DNA of 6,459 bases from Saprospirales bacterium (GTDB lineage Bacteria; Bacteroidota; Bacteroidia; Chitinophagales; Saprospiraceae), in contig JAHEAS010000205.1 in NCBI GenBank assembly GCA_024642645.1, positions 1 to 6,459 of the forward strand. Reading direction: 5' to 3'. Positions 1 through 6,265 of the stretch are shown here, piece by piece (within the stretch, counting starts at the first letter, position 1; each line of letters begins with the position of its first letter). The translations under genes were made by a program, and so were the position numbers. Under the pieces are notes generated by a model that saw nothing but the letters and a program-made list of their open reading frames with translations, made no database searches and was not told the origin of the DNA.

Positions 1-1
1 G

Positions 2-1084
2 GTAGCATTGGTCCCATCTGCTGTGGCAGCACTGACGGCTATCGGGTTCAATATACTGGTAGAAACTGGCGCTGGAGAAAAGGCCAATTACTCCGACCAC
101 CGGTACTCGGAAGCGGGCGCCGAAATTTGCCACAGCCGGGAAAAGCTCTTCCAATCTAGCGTGCTACTGATGGCCGCACCACCAACGATGCAGGAAGTAG
201 CCATGTTTAATCCGAACCAGTTTGTTATTTCCCCATTGCATATCCCAACCATCACCGAGGAATTTGTGAGAAAACTTCAGGAAAAACGGGTGATTGCGCT
301 CGCCATGGAGTACATCAAAGATGAGAATGGCTCCTTCCCGCTGGTGAGGGTGATGAGCGAGCTGGCTGGCATCAGCGTGGTGCTGACTGCGGCGGAGTTG
401 ATGGCATCCACGGGTGGTGGCAAAGGCGTTCTCCTCGGCGGCATTGCTGGGGTGCCATCTGCAAAAGTTGTGGTGCTCGGAGCAGGCATCGTGGGCGAGT
501 CGGCCACAAGGGTGGCACTGGGCCTCGGCGCCGAAGTACGGGTTTTCGACAACGACGTTTACAAACTCATGCGCCTCCAACGCCATGTCGGTCAAAAGCT
601 CAACACCTCCACCCTAAACCCTTTCCAACTCGAAAAAGAACTACTCAACGCCGATGTCGTCATCGGTGCAGTACACTCAAAAACGGGGCGTTCCCCGGTC
701 ATCGTACCGGAGAGTATTGTGGAAAAAATGAAGGACGGCTCAGTCATCGTGGATGTGAGTATAGACCAAGGCGGCTGCTTCGAGACTTCCGAAATTACTT
801 CACTCGAACGCCCGACCTTCATCAAACATGGCGTAGTACACTATTGCGTGCCCAATATCGCCTCAAAAGTGCCCCGCACGGCGTCCATCGCCATCAGCAA
901 TATTTTCACCCCAATGCTCATCAACGCCAGCAACTGCGGCGGATTGGAAGAGTTGCTTTTTGAAGAATTTGGCTTGCGCAATGGCGTGTATGTTTACAAG
1001 GGCCGCCTGACCAACGCTTACCTTGGCCGCCGTTTTGGCATGAAGCACACAGACTTGGGACTGCTGATGGCGAGTAGGTCGTGA
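2..1084 (+). CDS. ald: Alanine dehydrogenase / PNT-family protein, 5' end outside the window
   Basis: The protein resembles NAD-dependent alanine dehydrogenase (L-alanine + NAD + water to pyruvate + ammonium + NADH), a cytoplasmic enzyme related to the transhydrogenase alpha subunit. The frame is open to the left edge (GTA GCA TTG GTC CCA, read VALVPSAV). This matches the family's early 'RVALxP' stretch, so the TTG at 8 is an internal Leu codon and only a few dozen N-terminal residues are missing. Counting that Leu as residue 1, I see a Rossmann GAGIVG at 158-163 with Asp181 as the likely ribose-binding acid, His78 in SPLHIPT, Asp253 in SIDQGG, and Asn283 in CVPNIASKVPRT. These match the family's substrate-binding His, Asp and Asn in order and spacing. 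The substrate-binding Lys expected near 55 is Met (LLMAAPPT), which is odd for an active alanine dehydrogenase. The family is secure; the exact reaction is less so. A different PNT-type dehydrogenase is possible. Confidence 0.85.
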   Translation, partial: VALVPSAVAALTAIGFNILVETGAGEKANYSDHRYSEAGAEICHSREKLFQSSVLLMAAPPTMQEVAMFNPNQFVISPLHIPTITEEFVRKLQEKRVIALAMEYIKDENGSFPLVRVMSELAGISVVLTAAELMASTGGGKGVLLGGIAGVPSAKVVVLGAGIVGESATRVALGLGAEVRVFDNDVYKLMRLQRHVGQKLNTSTLNPFQLEKELLNADVVIGAVHSKTGRSPVIVPESIVEKMKDGSVIVDVSIDQGGCFETSEITSLERPTFIKHGVVHYCVPNIASKVPRTASIAISNIFTPMLINASNCGGLEELLFEEFGLRNGVYVYKGRLTNAYLGRRFGMKHTDLGLLMASRS

Positions 1085-1163
1085 GAAAGATTTGAGTAAC
1101 CAGTTTCGAGTTCCAAGCGGCCAACAGTATTTAACTTGCAGTTTAACAAACACTCATTCAAAC

Positions 1164-3578
1164 ATGGAAAATTTTAATCTTGAAGATGTACTAGCAGAAG
1201 AAGCCGCACAACTCACCGAACGACGCAGGCTGCAACAAGGAGACGATGCTGCGCAAGATTTTGAAGCCACCAAATTCGGAATCGCTATGTCAGGTGGTGG
1301 CATCCGCTCGGCCACCATCAACCTCGGTTTTTTGAAAACCCTCAACAAATTCAGGATTCTCGAAAAGGCGGACTATCTCTCCACGGTATCTGGCGGCGGC
1401 TATACGGGGGCATATGTGCAGGCCACTGTAAAGGAGGAGGGCAGTTTCGCCGAGCTTTTCAGCGATGAAAAAATTAACCGACTGCGGGAATACGGCGACT
1501 ACCTCATTCCTGGTCAAGGCAAGTTGGACAAGTTGTGGAACACCTTGCTGTTGGTGATCGGCTACTTAATGAGCTTCGCAATGAGCCTGTTCAGTCCGAT
1601 TGCCTTTTTTACGACCATCTACCTGTTGTTGAAGGTGATTGGCAATGTGGAATTATTCAGGGATTCCGGCCTGTTGCTTGACCTCAACAACCCAAATGGG
1701 AAAGAATTCGTGGGGGAACTGATGAAGTTCTGGCTGATAGGGCTTGGCAGCTTGGTGGGCGTGCACATGATGATGAACCTGTTCTTCAATTTCCACCTCG
1801 GCATTTCAAAAGCGTTCAACAAAATAGAACTGGTGCTGGCCCTGTTGTTTGCTGCCTTTTTAGGGGCAATTGGAGTCGTGAACATGAAGCTGTTCGACGA
1901 CTTGCAGCAGGTGACGCTGCAACATCGGATGATGTGGCTGGCCATCGCCGCAGGTTTATTTTTGCTGGGTTTCGTGCTGAATCCGAACTCATTGAGTTTC
2001 CACCGTTTTTACCGAAAACAACTGGCGGACGCCTTCCTCCGGCACACGACCAAGTGCCGAAACCTATACCTCAAACAGGTTTTTCCACAGAAAGTCACGG
2101 AGGCAACGAAACAGCAGGCACGAGCGCCATACCCGCTCATCAACACCTGCCTGAACCTCCAAAACCCTGGCGGCGATAACAAGTTCAAGGGCGCAAAAGC
2201 CAGTGATTACTTCCTGCTCTCACCGCTTTGGTGCGGCTCAAAACTCTCTGGCTATGTGCGCACGGCGACCTTCCCTGGATTCAAACACATGACGCTACCT
2301 GCGGCACTGACCATCTCGGCGGCGGCTGTGAACCCCGGCATGGGCATCTACTCGAACAAACTCTTGAGCGTGCTGATGACGCTGTTCAATGCTAGGCTAG
2401 GCTTTTGGGTGAATAACCCCTCGACCGAGCCACGCAAGGTGTTCGGGATAGAACTGCCCCAGTGGTCTACTTTCTTGGTCTGGTGGCCGAGCTTCTTTTT
2501 CAAAGAGCTTTTTTCAAAAATCGGCACGGACAACCGCAAGTTGAACATCTCGGACGGTGGCCATATCGAAAACCTAGCGGTGTACGAACTGTTGCGCCGT
2601 AAATGCCGTCTCATCATGGCCGTGGATGCTGGGGCCGACCCAGAAGGAACCTTTTCCGATTTTGAAAACCTGACTATCCGGGCAAGGAATGAAATGGGCA
2701 TTGACATTAGCTTCCGGGAAGGGCAAGACCCCATTGACACCATTCGCCCTAAGGCGTCGAGTGGCTATGCACAACGACGTTTCGCCATTGCCGACCTGCT
2801 GCAAATCTGGGAGGAGTTCGAGGTGAAGGAAAACGGCCAACCCGTGTTGTTTGACATCAAAAACAAGGAAGGTAAGGTATTGAAGAAGGGTAAAAAGTTG
2901 GAGGCACTAGTCAACTATTTTTATTCAAAAAAAGACCCAAATCAATTGCATTTCAAGGTGGACTTGAAGGCCAAGCCCGACGAAATTGGAAAAGACCGTT
3001 ATTTGGCGCTGCGCAAACAAGTGGAAGGCGAAGTCAAGGAAAAGTTGGCCGCTAAAACTGGACTAAAAGGCATAGAGAAAATCAAGATTGGCACTTTGGT
3101 TTATATCAAATCAAGCGTCACCTCGCCGAGGAAGATTTTCGTGCCGCATCTTGATGAAAACGGGGAAGCAAACCTCCAGTTTGAGACCTTCAAATACAAG
3201 ATTTATCACCCTGACTTCCCGCAAGAAAGCACCGCCGACCAATTTTTTGACAAGGTGCAATGGGAATCGTACTACCAGCTTGGGCAATACATCGCCGCAG
3301 ATGTGCTGAACCTGCCGGAGATTTCAGACGAACAGGGTCGGGATGAGCATGACGTGAGCATCCAAGGACTCATCGGACTTTTCGACAACAACCAGCCCAT
3401 CATCTTGGCCGACAATTTTATGGCTGGATTGGTGGACGCTTCCACCCACACAGCTTACGACTACATGGACGCAGTTCCGAAAATGGTACACCCGGAAGTG
3501 GCCGATACTGTACCCGAAACTGGAGAAGAGGAGCGAAAAGTCGAGTCACCAGTAGAGCAAATGTGCTTTAAAATCTAA
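1164..3578 (+). CDS. Large patatin-like phospholipase with internal membrane segments
   Basis: Predicted 804-residue serine acyl hydrolase (patatin fold), expected to cleave acyl chains from membrane lipids. The oxyanion-hole motif GGGIRS is at 44-49, the nucleophile Ser76 is in STVSGGGY (a variant GxSxG with Thr in place of the first Gly), and the catalytic Asp464 is in NISDGGHIEN. This gives the expected Ser-Asp dyad. Between them, residues 126-160, 186-211, 222-240 and 256-273 are strongly hydrophobic, giving four or five membrane spans. Further family blocks are PLINTCLNLQNP (324-335), ALTISAAAVNPGMG (381-394) and FPQESTADQFFDKVQWESYY (685-704). Residues about 552-640 are Lys/Glu-rich and look inserted. 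The ATG at 1164 is chosen because it is the first ATG; the frame extends to a TTG at 1092, but that stretch (VPSGQQYLTC) resembles nothing. There is no Shine-Dalgarno sequence. It lies 79 bp after the preceding gene with no terminator between, so co-transcription is possible. The substrate is unknown. Confidence 0.88.
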   Translation: MENFNLEDVLAEEAAQLTERRRLQQGDDAAQDFEATKFGIAMSGGGIRSATINLGFLKTLNKFRILEKADYLSTVSGGGYTGAYVQATVKEEGSFAELFSDEKINRLREYGDYLIPGQGKLDKLWNTLLLVIGYLMSFAMSLFSPIAFFTTIYLLLKVIGNVELFRDSGLLLDLNNPNGKEFVGELMKFWLIGLGSLVGVHMMMNLFFNFHLGISKAFNKIELVLALLFAAFLGAIGVVNMKLFDDLQQVTLQHRMMWLAIAAGLFLLGFVLNPNSLSFHRFYRKQLADAFLRHTTKCRNLYLKQVFPQKVTEATKQQARAPYPLINTCLNLQNPGGDNKFKGAKASDYFLLSPLWCGSKLSGYVRTATFPGFKHMTLPAALTISAAAVNPGMGIYSNKLLSVLMTLFNARLGFWVNNPSTEPRKVFGIELPQWSTFLVWWPSFFFKELFSKIGTDNRKLNISDGGHIENLAVYELLRRKCRLIMAVDAGADPEGTFSDFENLTIRARNEMGIDISFREGQDPIDTIRPKASSGYAQRRFAIADLLQIWEEFEVKENGQPVLFDIKNKEGKVLKKGKKLEALVNYFYSKKDPNQLHFKVDLKAKPDEIGKDRYLALRKQVEGEVKEKLAAKTGLKGIEKIKIGTLVYIKSSVTSPRKIFVPHLDENGEANLQFETFKYKIYHPDFPQESTADQFFDKVQWESYYQLGQYIAADVLNLPEISDEQGRDEHDVSIQGLIGLFDNNQPIILADNFMAGLVDASTHTAYDYMDAVPKMVHPEVADTVPETGEEERKVESPVEQMCFKI

Positions 3579-3583
3579 AAGAG

Positions 3584-3620
3584 AAAAGCCCTGCTGCGAA
3601 AATCACAACAGGGCTTTTTT
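3584..3620. terminator. Intrinsic terminator between convergent genes, probably bidirectional
   Basis: AAAAGCCCTG (3584-3593) pairs perfectly with CAGGGCTTTT (3609-3618) around a 15-base loop, and the right arm runs into six T. It begins 5 bases after the patatin stop. On the - strand the same hairpin is followed by a T-rich tract (CTTTTCTCTTTTAG), so it can also stop transcription coming from trxA, whose stop codon is at 3657. Confidence 0.9.
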
Positions 3621-3656
3621 ATGGTAAATGATTGGAAGTCAATCTTTTATCTAAAA

Positions 3657-3980
3657 TCAGGAAGCGAGTTGTGTCTCAATTTTTTGAGCCAACACCGCTT
3701 GTGTGGTAAGCCCAACATGGCGATCTACCAGCTTTCCGCCCTTGAAAATAAGGATGGTCGGTATGCTGCGCACGCCGAATTCAACTGATATCTCTGCGTT
3801 TTCGTCAACGTTGACCTTGCCTATGAGCGCCTTGCCATCGTATTCAGTAGAAAGTTTTTCGATGATTGGGCCAATCATGCGGCATGGACCGCACCATTCT
3901 GCCCAAAAATCTAGGACGGCAACACCTTCGTTGTCGAGAACTTCTTGCTTGAAGTTAGAATCTGTGATTTCAAAAGCCAT
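3657..3980 (-). CDS. trxA: Thioredoxin
   Basis: A 107-residue cytoplasmic thioredoxin, the general dithiol-disulfide reductant regenerated by thioredoxin reductase. The length is that of classical single-domain thioredoxins. It has the redox motif WCGPC (Trp29, Cys30, Cys33), the buried acid Asp24 (VLDFWAEWC), the partner Lys55 in GKVNVDEN, and the cis-Pro loop RSIPT (Pro74), ending with a GGKLVDRHVG strand-turn. No signal peptide is present. The start is the ATG at 3978-3980 (MAFEITDSNF), which matches the normal thioredoxin N-terminus. The frame can be extended to a TTG at 4058, but that codon lies inside the predicted -7 promoter box, so it cannot be translated from that promoter. The leader is A/T-rich with no Shine-Dalgarno sequence, as usual in Bacteroidota. 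It diverges from the Lrp-type regulator and converges on the patatin gene. All catalytic residues are intact. Confidence 0.97.
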   Translation of the reverse strand: MAFEITDSNFKQEVLDNEGVAVLDFWAEWCGPCRMIGPIIEKLSTEYDGKALIGKVNVDENAEISVEFGVRSIPTILIFKGGKLVDRHVGLTTQAVLAQKIETQLAS

Positions 3981-4055
3981 TTTATCGAGTTTTAATGATT
4001 TTATGTGAAAAATTGTACAGCGACGAGAATAACAACCCAATCGTTTTAATTGTTG

Positions 4056-4063
4056 CAAAGATA
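4056..4063 (-). promoter_or_regulatory. Bacteroidota -7 promoter box for trxA
   Basis: Read on the - strand this is TATCTTTG, an exact match to the TAnnTTTG -7 element used by the primary sigma factor of Bacteroidota. It would place transcription start near 4050 and give a leader of about 70 bases before the trxA ATG. I do not see a convincing TTTG -33 element at the expected distance, so only the -7 box supports the call. Confidence 0.65.
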
Positions 4064-4147
4064 AAAAAAACTACTTTTGCGCCCTGATTGGAAAAATCGA
4101 TCGAAAAATACTTTCCGAGTGATTAAAGTCATCCCCGCTTTCCGAAT

Positions 4148-4195
4148 TTTATTAATCCACCAGTAGCAAAAAGTTTAAAATTAGGAATTAATAAA
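4148..4195. repeat. 9-bp inverted repeat (TTTATTAAT / ATTAATAAA)
   Basis: TTTATTAAT at 4148-4156 is perfectly complementary to ATTAATAAA at 4187-4195, with 30 bases between them. Each arm carries the self-complementary core ATTAAT, so the two cores also form a direct repeat 36 bp apart. It lies upstream of the regulator's candidate promoter. It could be a pair of protein-binding half-sites or merely AT-rich coincidence; there is no direct evidence of function. Confidence 0.3.
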
Positions 4196-4202
4196 GGTAT
4201 TT

Positions 4203-4218
4203 TGCGAAATATTTTGCA
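4203..4218. promoter_or_regulatory. Candidate operator: 16-bp imperfect palindrome upstream of the Lrp-type gene
   Basis: TGCGAAATATTTTGCA is symmetric about 4210/4211 with 7 of 8 pairs matching; only G4206/T4215 fails. An A/T-rich core flanked by a short inverted repeat is the usual shape of Lrp/AsnC binding sites. Here the site overlaps the candidate -33 box of the regulator gene 68 bp upstream of its ATG, a good position for autorepression. Assignment to the neighbouring regulator is inference. Confidence 0.4.
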
Positions 4219-4243
4219 GATTGTTCCACGACTTCCTATCTTG
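4212..4243 (+). promoter_or_regulatory. Candidate promoter of the Lrp-type regulator gene
   Basis: TTTTG (4212-4216) is followed after 20 bases by TATCTTG (4237-4243), which is one T short of the TAnnTTTG consensus. This predicts transcription start near 4250 and a leader of about 35 bases. The near-identical octamer TATTTTGC at 4210 is an alternative -7 box, so the exact promoter is uncertain. Confidence 0.45.
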
Positions 4244-4285
4244 CGCCGATTTTAAAAAATACTAATATCACAATCGAAAAATAAC

Positions 4286-4759
4286 ATGGCAGATAAACTT
4301 GACCGTACCGACCTCAAGATTTTGAAAATACTCCAAGAGAATTGCAAAATCACCAATCTTGACCTTTCCAAAAAAATTGGTCTATCTCCTGCTCCAACAC
4401 TCGAACGAGTAAAAAAGCTCGAAACTGCTGGTTTTATCGAAAGCTACCATGCGCAGATTAACCCACAGAGCATCGGCTTGAACGTTCAGACTTTTGTACA
4501 GGTATCCTTGGCTTGGCAGAAGGAGAACGCACTGAACCATTTTTTGGAAAAAATCAAAGCAATTGACGAAATCGTTGAGTGCTACATCATCACTGGCGAG
4601 GCGGATTTCCTTATCAAAATAGTTTGCAAAGACATACCAACGTACGAGCAATTGCTCTTTAAAACCTTGTCGCAAATTGAGGAAATCGAGCGCCTGAAAA
4701 CTTTGATGACACTCTCGACAGTGAAGAACTCGAAGACACTTCCATACGATTACGAATAG
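4286..4759 (+). CDS. Lrp/AsnC-family transcriptional regulator
   Basis: A 157-residue protein, the normal length for this family of small-molecule (often amino-acid) sensing DNA-binding proteins that assemble as dimers and higher oligomers. The N-terminal part (LDRTDLKILKILQEN) leads into a helix-turn-helix at about residues 24-45 (LDLSKKIGLSPAPTLERVKKL). A linker strand follows (GFIESYHAQINPQSIGL), then a RAM/ligand-binding domain at about 68-143, including the characteristic turn ITGEADFLIKIVCKD (102-116). The ATG at 4286 is the natural start, since MADKLDRTDL is a standard Lrp N-terminus; no Shine-Dalgarno sequence is seen. It is transcribed alone, divergently from trxA, and ends at a strong terminator. 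A palindrome upstream suggests autoregulation. The ligand and targets cannot be read from the sequence. An alanine-responsive role is conceivable given the alanine dehydrogenase-like gene about 3 kb away, but this is speculative. Confidence 0.95.
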   Translation: MADKLDRTDLKILKILQENCKITNLDLSKKIGLSPAPTLERVKKLETAGFIESYHAQINPQSIGLNVQTFVQVSLAWQKENALNHFLEKIKAIDEIVECYIITGEADFLIKIVCKDIPTYEQLLFKTLSQIEEIERLKTLMTLSTVKNSKTLPYDYE

Positions 4760-4782
4760 TAACCGGAGCAGAATCTTTTCTC

Positions 4783-4826
4783 AAAATGACCGGGTAGCTT
4801 AGATTTGCTACTCGGTCATTTTTTTT
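4783..4826 (+). terminator. Strong intrinsic terminator after the Lrp-type gene
   Basis: AAAATGACCGGGTAGC (4783-4798) pairs with GCTACTCGGTCATTTT (4807-4822) over 16 positions with a single G-T wobble and an 8-base loop. An uninterrupted T run ends at 4826. It starts 23 bases after the regulator's stop and ends only 12 bases before the likely start of the next gene. Confidence 0.92.
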
Positions 4827-4838
4827 ACAAAAAACACC

Positions 4839-5630
4839 TTGCTCAAAAACAGCCTACTTTGGAAATTGGAGGGAGAAGACCTCTCAGCACCGTCTTACCT
4901 GTTCGGCACCATGCACGTGCGCGACCGAAGAGCTTTTCAGAAACTGGACCGAGTGTACGAAGCAATTGGCGAATGCGAAGGCTTTGCCGCAGAATTCCAC
5001 TTGGATGACGCCGGACAGGGCATTGAGTCGACTATCATGCAATTGCCTGATAGCCAAAGTATTAGTGGTTTTTTTCCGAAGAAGAAATTCGAAAAATACA
5101 GAACCGTATTGTTCAAAAGCACAGGCATCGACCTCGCCCAATTTGAGCACATGCTGCCTTTCATGGTGGTGAATTTCGCCACAGAGCGCCTGCTCCAGCA
5201 AGAAATGCCCGAACCTCTCGACCTGCACCTTTGGGGCTTTGCAAAATCGGCGGGCAAGTCACTACACGGCATCGAAACCTTTCTGGAGCAAATGGAAGTG
5301 CTCAAAAAAATCACAGTTGAAGACCAATTGAAAATGTTGAGCGGCCTTTGCCTTAACATCGGCAAATTCCGACATTACCTCCTCCGGCTCACCGAACTTT
5401 ATGAAGCCAGCGAACTGCAACTACTTTACAAACTGGTGAAGAAAAACAGCAAAGGAATGAGGCATCTCATGTTGTATCACCGCAATGAAGTGATGGCGGA
5501 ACGAATCGGTGCATTGGTACGGCAGCAGCAAGTATTTGCAGCGATAGGTGCGGCTCATTTGGGTGGCGGGAAAGGTGTACTGCGATTACTGAAACAGCAT
5601 GGTATTGCTGCAAAGCCAATTCAGATTTGA
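4839..5630 (+). CDS. TraB/GumN-family protein (Tiki-like fold)
   Basis: A 263-residue member of the TraB/GumN family, related to the metazoan Tiki metalloproteases; the function of bacterial members is largely unknown. Hallmarks are the N-terminal LLWKLEGEDLSAPSYLFGTMH with the GxxH motif at 23-26, an acidic AAEFHLD segment (51-56), LDLHLWGFAKSAGKSLHGIET (127-147), YHRNEVMAERI (213-223), and the C-terminal IGAAHLGGGKGVLRLL block (236-251) carrying the second conserved GxxH. The start is a problem: there is no ATG before the core motif. TTG at 4839 is the only usual start codon; the frame stays open back to 4803 through the terminator, with only ATT codons as alternatives. Many GumN-type relatives carry a signal peptide before LLWK; none fits here, so a cytoplasmic form is predicted. 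No separate promoter is apparent in the 12 bases after the terminator. The family is confident; the start is uncertain. Confidence 0.85.
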   Translation: MLKNSLLWKLEGEDLSAPSYLFGTMHVRDRRAFQKLDRVYEAIGECEGFAAEFHLDDAGQGIESTIMQLPDSQSISGFFPKKKFEKYRTVLFKSTGIDLAQFEHMLPFMVVNFATERLLQQEMPEPLDLHLWGFAKSAGKSLHGIETFLEQMEVLKKITVEDQLKMLSGLCLNIGKFRHYLLRLTELYEASELQLLYKLVKKNSKGMRHLMLYHRNEVMAERIGALVRQQQVFAAIGAAHLGGGKGVLRLLKQHGIAAKPIQI

Positions 5631-5669
5631 TGTTTCAACAATTAGCACAAGTAGCTGATTATCAACTGG

Positions 5670-6137
5670 TTATTTATCCTCAACCACCATCGTATTCGAC
5701 CATTTGTCGTGCCAGCCCGTTGCCTCGTTTCCCAAAAAAGAAAATGGCTCAAACGGCACAAAACGAGAAAGGCTCCTGCCAAGTATTGTCCCGAAATCAG
5801 GTGTTTCCCCATACTCATTGATGACCCTCGTACGGGTAATGAATTTACCAATGGTTTTGCCATTGGCCAGGAATTCAAACAAAGCATAATACAAGGTGGC
5901 AACAAAGGCAGACAAGAAAAAATCCAGAATTGGATTGATGTCCTCCATCCAGGCAATTGCGTCATAATTGCCAGTGGCAGCCACCAGCAGTCCAAACACG
6001 AAAAAAATCACAGTCCAACAAATGCGGTCAATGATGTAGTTGGCGAAACGCTTGCCATGGCTAGCCATCACAAATTGTTGCGGTTCGCCTTCCTCTTGGC
6101 CAAAATTTTCGTCGAGAATGAGGTTATTGTCTTCCAT
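5670..6137 (-). CDS. RDD-family membrane protein
   Basis: A 155-residue inner-membrane protein of the RDD family, small proteins often of unknown function, some linked to ion transport. The three signature residues are visible: Arg30 (HGKRFANY), Asp37 (YIIDRICW) and Asp144 in the terminal GWHDKWSNTMVV. The typical loop NGKTIGKFITRTRVINEYG (92-110) follows the second helix. Hydrophobic spans lie at about 38-55 and 68-91; a third, weaker one may lie at 115-135. The first 20 residues are acidic (EDNN, DENFGQEEGE) and probably cytoplasmic. The ATG at 6135-6137 is the first in frame and gives a normal length. It converges on the TraB gene with 39 bp between stop codons and no clear hairpin there. 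The upstream gap to the same-strand DUF5683-like gene is 128 bp without a convincing promoter or terminator. Confidence 0.9.
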   Translation of the reverse strand: MEDNNLILDENFGQEEGEPQQFVMASHGKRFANYIIDRICWTVIFFVFGLLVAATGNYDAIAWMEDINPILDFFLSAFVATLYYALFEFLANGKTIGKFITRTRVINEYGETPDFGTILGRSLSRFVPFEPFSFLGNEATGWHDKWSNTMVVEDK

Positions 6138-6265
6138 AAAAGGAATTGAGGTGAAAATAGGGCACTCAAAGTGGATTGATTGTGCCGTGCAATTTGCAGT
6201 AATTCCCAGAAAAGCAAAATAATCGGAACGGTTTTTTTGAAAAATTGGCGGTGATTTAGCAAAGG

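Larger units (their letters stand above)
3981..4285. other. Divergent AT-rich control region between trxA and the Lrp-type regulator
   Basis: This 305-bp stretch contains no plausible gene. It holds the trxA leader and -7 box, a perfect TCGATCGA palindrome (4097-4104), two copies of CTTTCCGA 27 bp apart (4111-4118, 4138-4145), an ATTAAT-based inverted repeat, and three TATYTTGC octamers (4198, 4210, 4237), one of which is the likely -7 box of the regulator. The region is long for two compact genes and is probably the regulatory hub of this window. Confidence 0.6.

Noticed and set aside
164..595. 143-residue open frame on the - strand inside the dehydrogenase gene
   Set aside because: It is rich in His, Cys and Trp with no recognisable motif, and is fully explained as a shadow of the sense frame.
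1104..1139. Possible promoter for the patatin gene (TTTCG ... TAACTTGC at 1132-1139)
   Set aside because: The -7 match lacks one T, the -33 box is poor and the spacing (23) is off; co-transcription with the preceding gene is as likely.
1092..1163. Upstream TTG start giving 24 extra residues to the patatin-like protein
   Set aside because: The extra stretch has no family similarity, and the ATG at 1164 gives a natural charged N-terminus ahead of the patatin motif.
3981..4058. 26-residue N-terminal extension of thioredoxin from a TTG at 4058
   Set aside because: That TTG is the end of the TATCTTTG promoter box, and the thioredoxin fold begins at MAFEITDSNF.
5631..5669. Terminator between the convergent TraB and RDD genes
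   Set aside because: No stem with a following T-tract is visible on either strand in this 39-bp gap.
5709..6149. 146-residue open frame on the + strand across the RDD gene
   Set aside because: It is the antisense shadow of the RDD coding frame. Its translation shows no domain, while the - strand frame carries all the RDD signature residues.
6188..6198. Short inverted repeat TGCAATTTGCA upstream of the RDD gene, similar in its TGC...GCA ends to the site at 4203
   Set aside because: It is too short, and the core differs in length and sequence from the other site; likely chance in AT-rich DNA.
6138..6265. Promoter or terminator between the DUF5683-like gene and the RDD gene
   Set aside because: On the - strand only weak matches such as TTATTTTG and a TAGCctttGCTA mini-hairpin were found; neither meets a reasonable standard.
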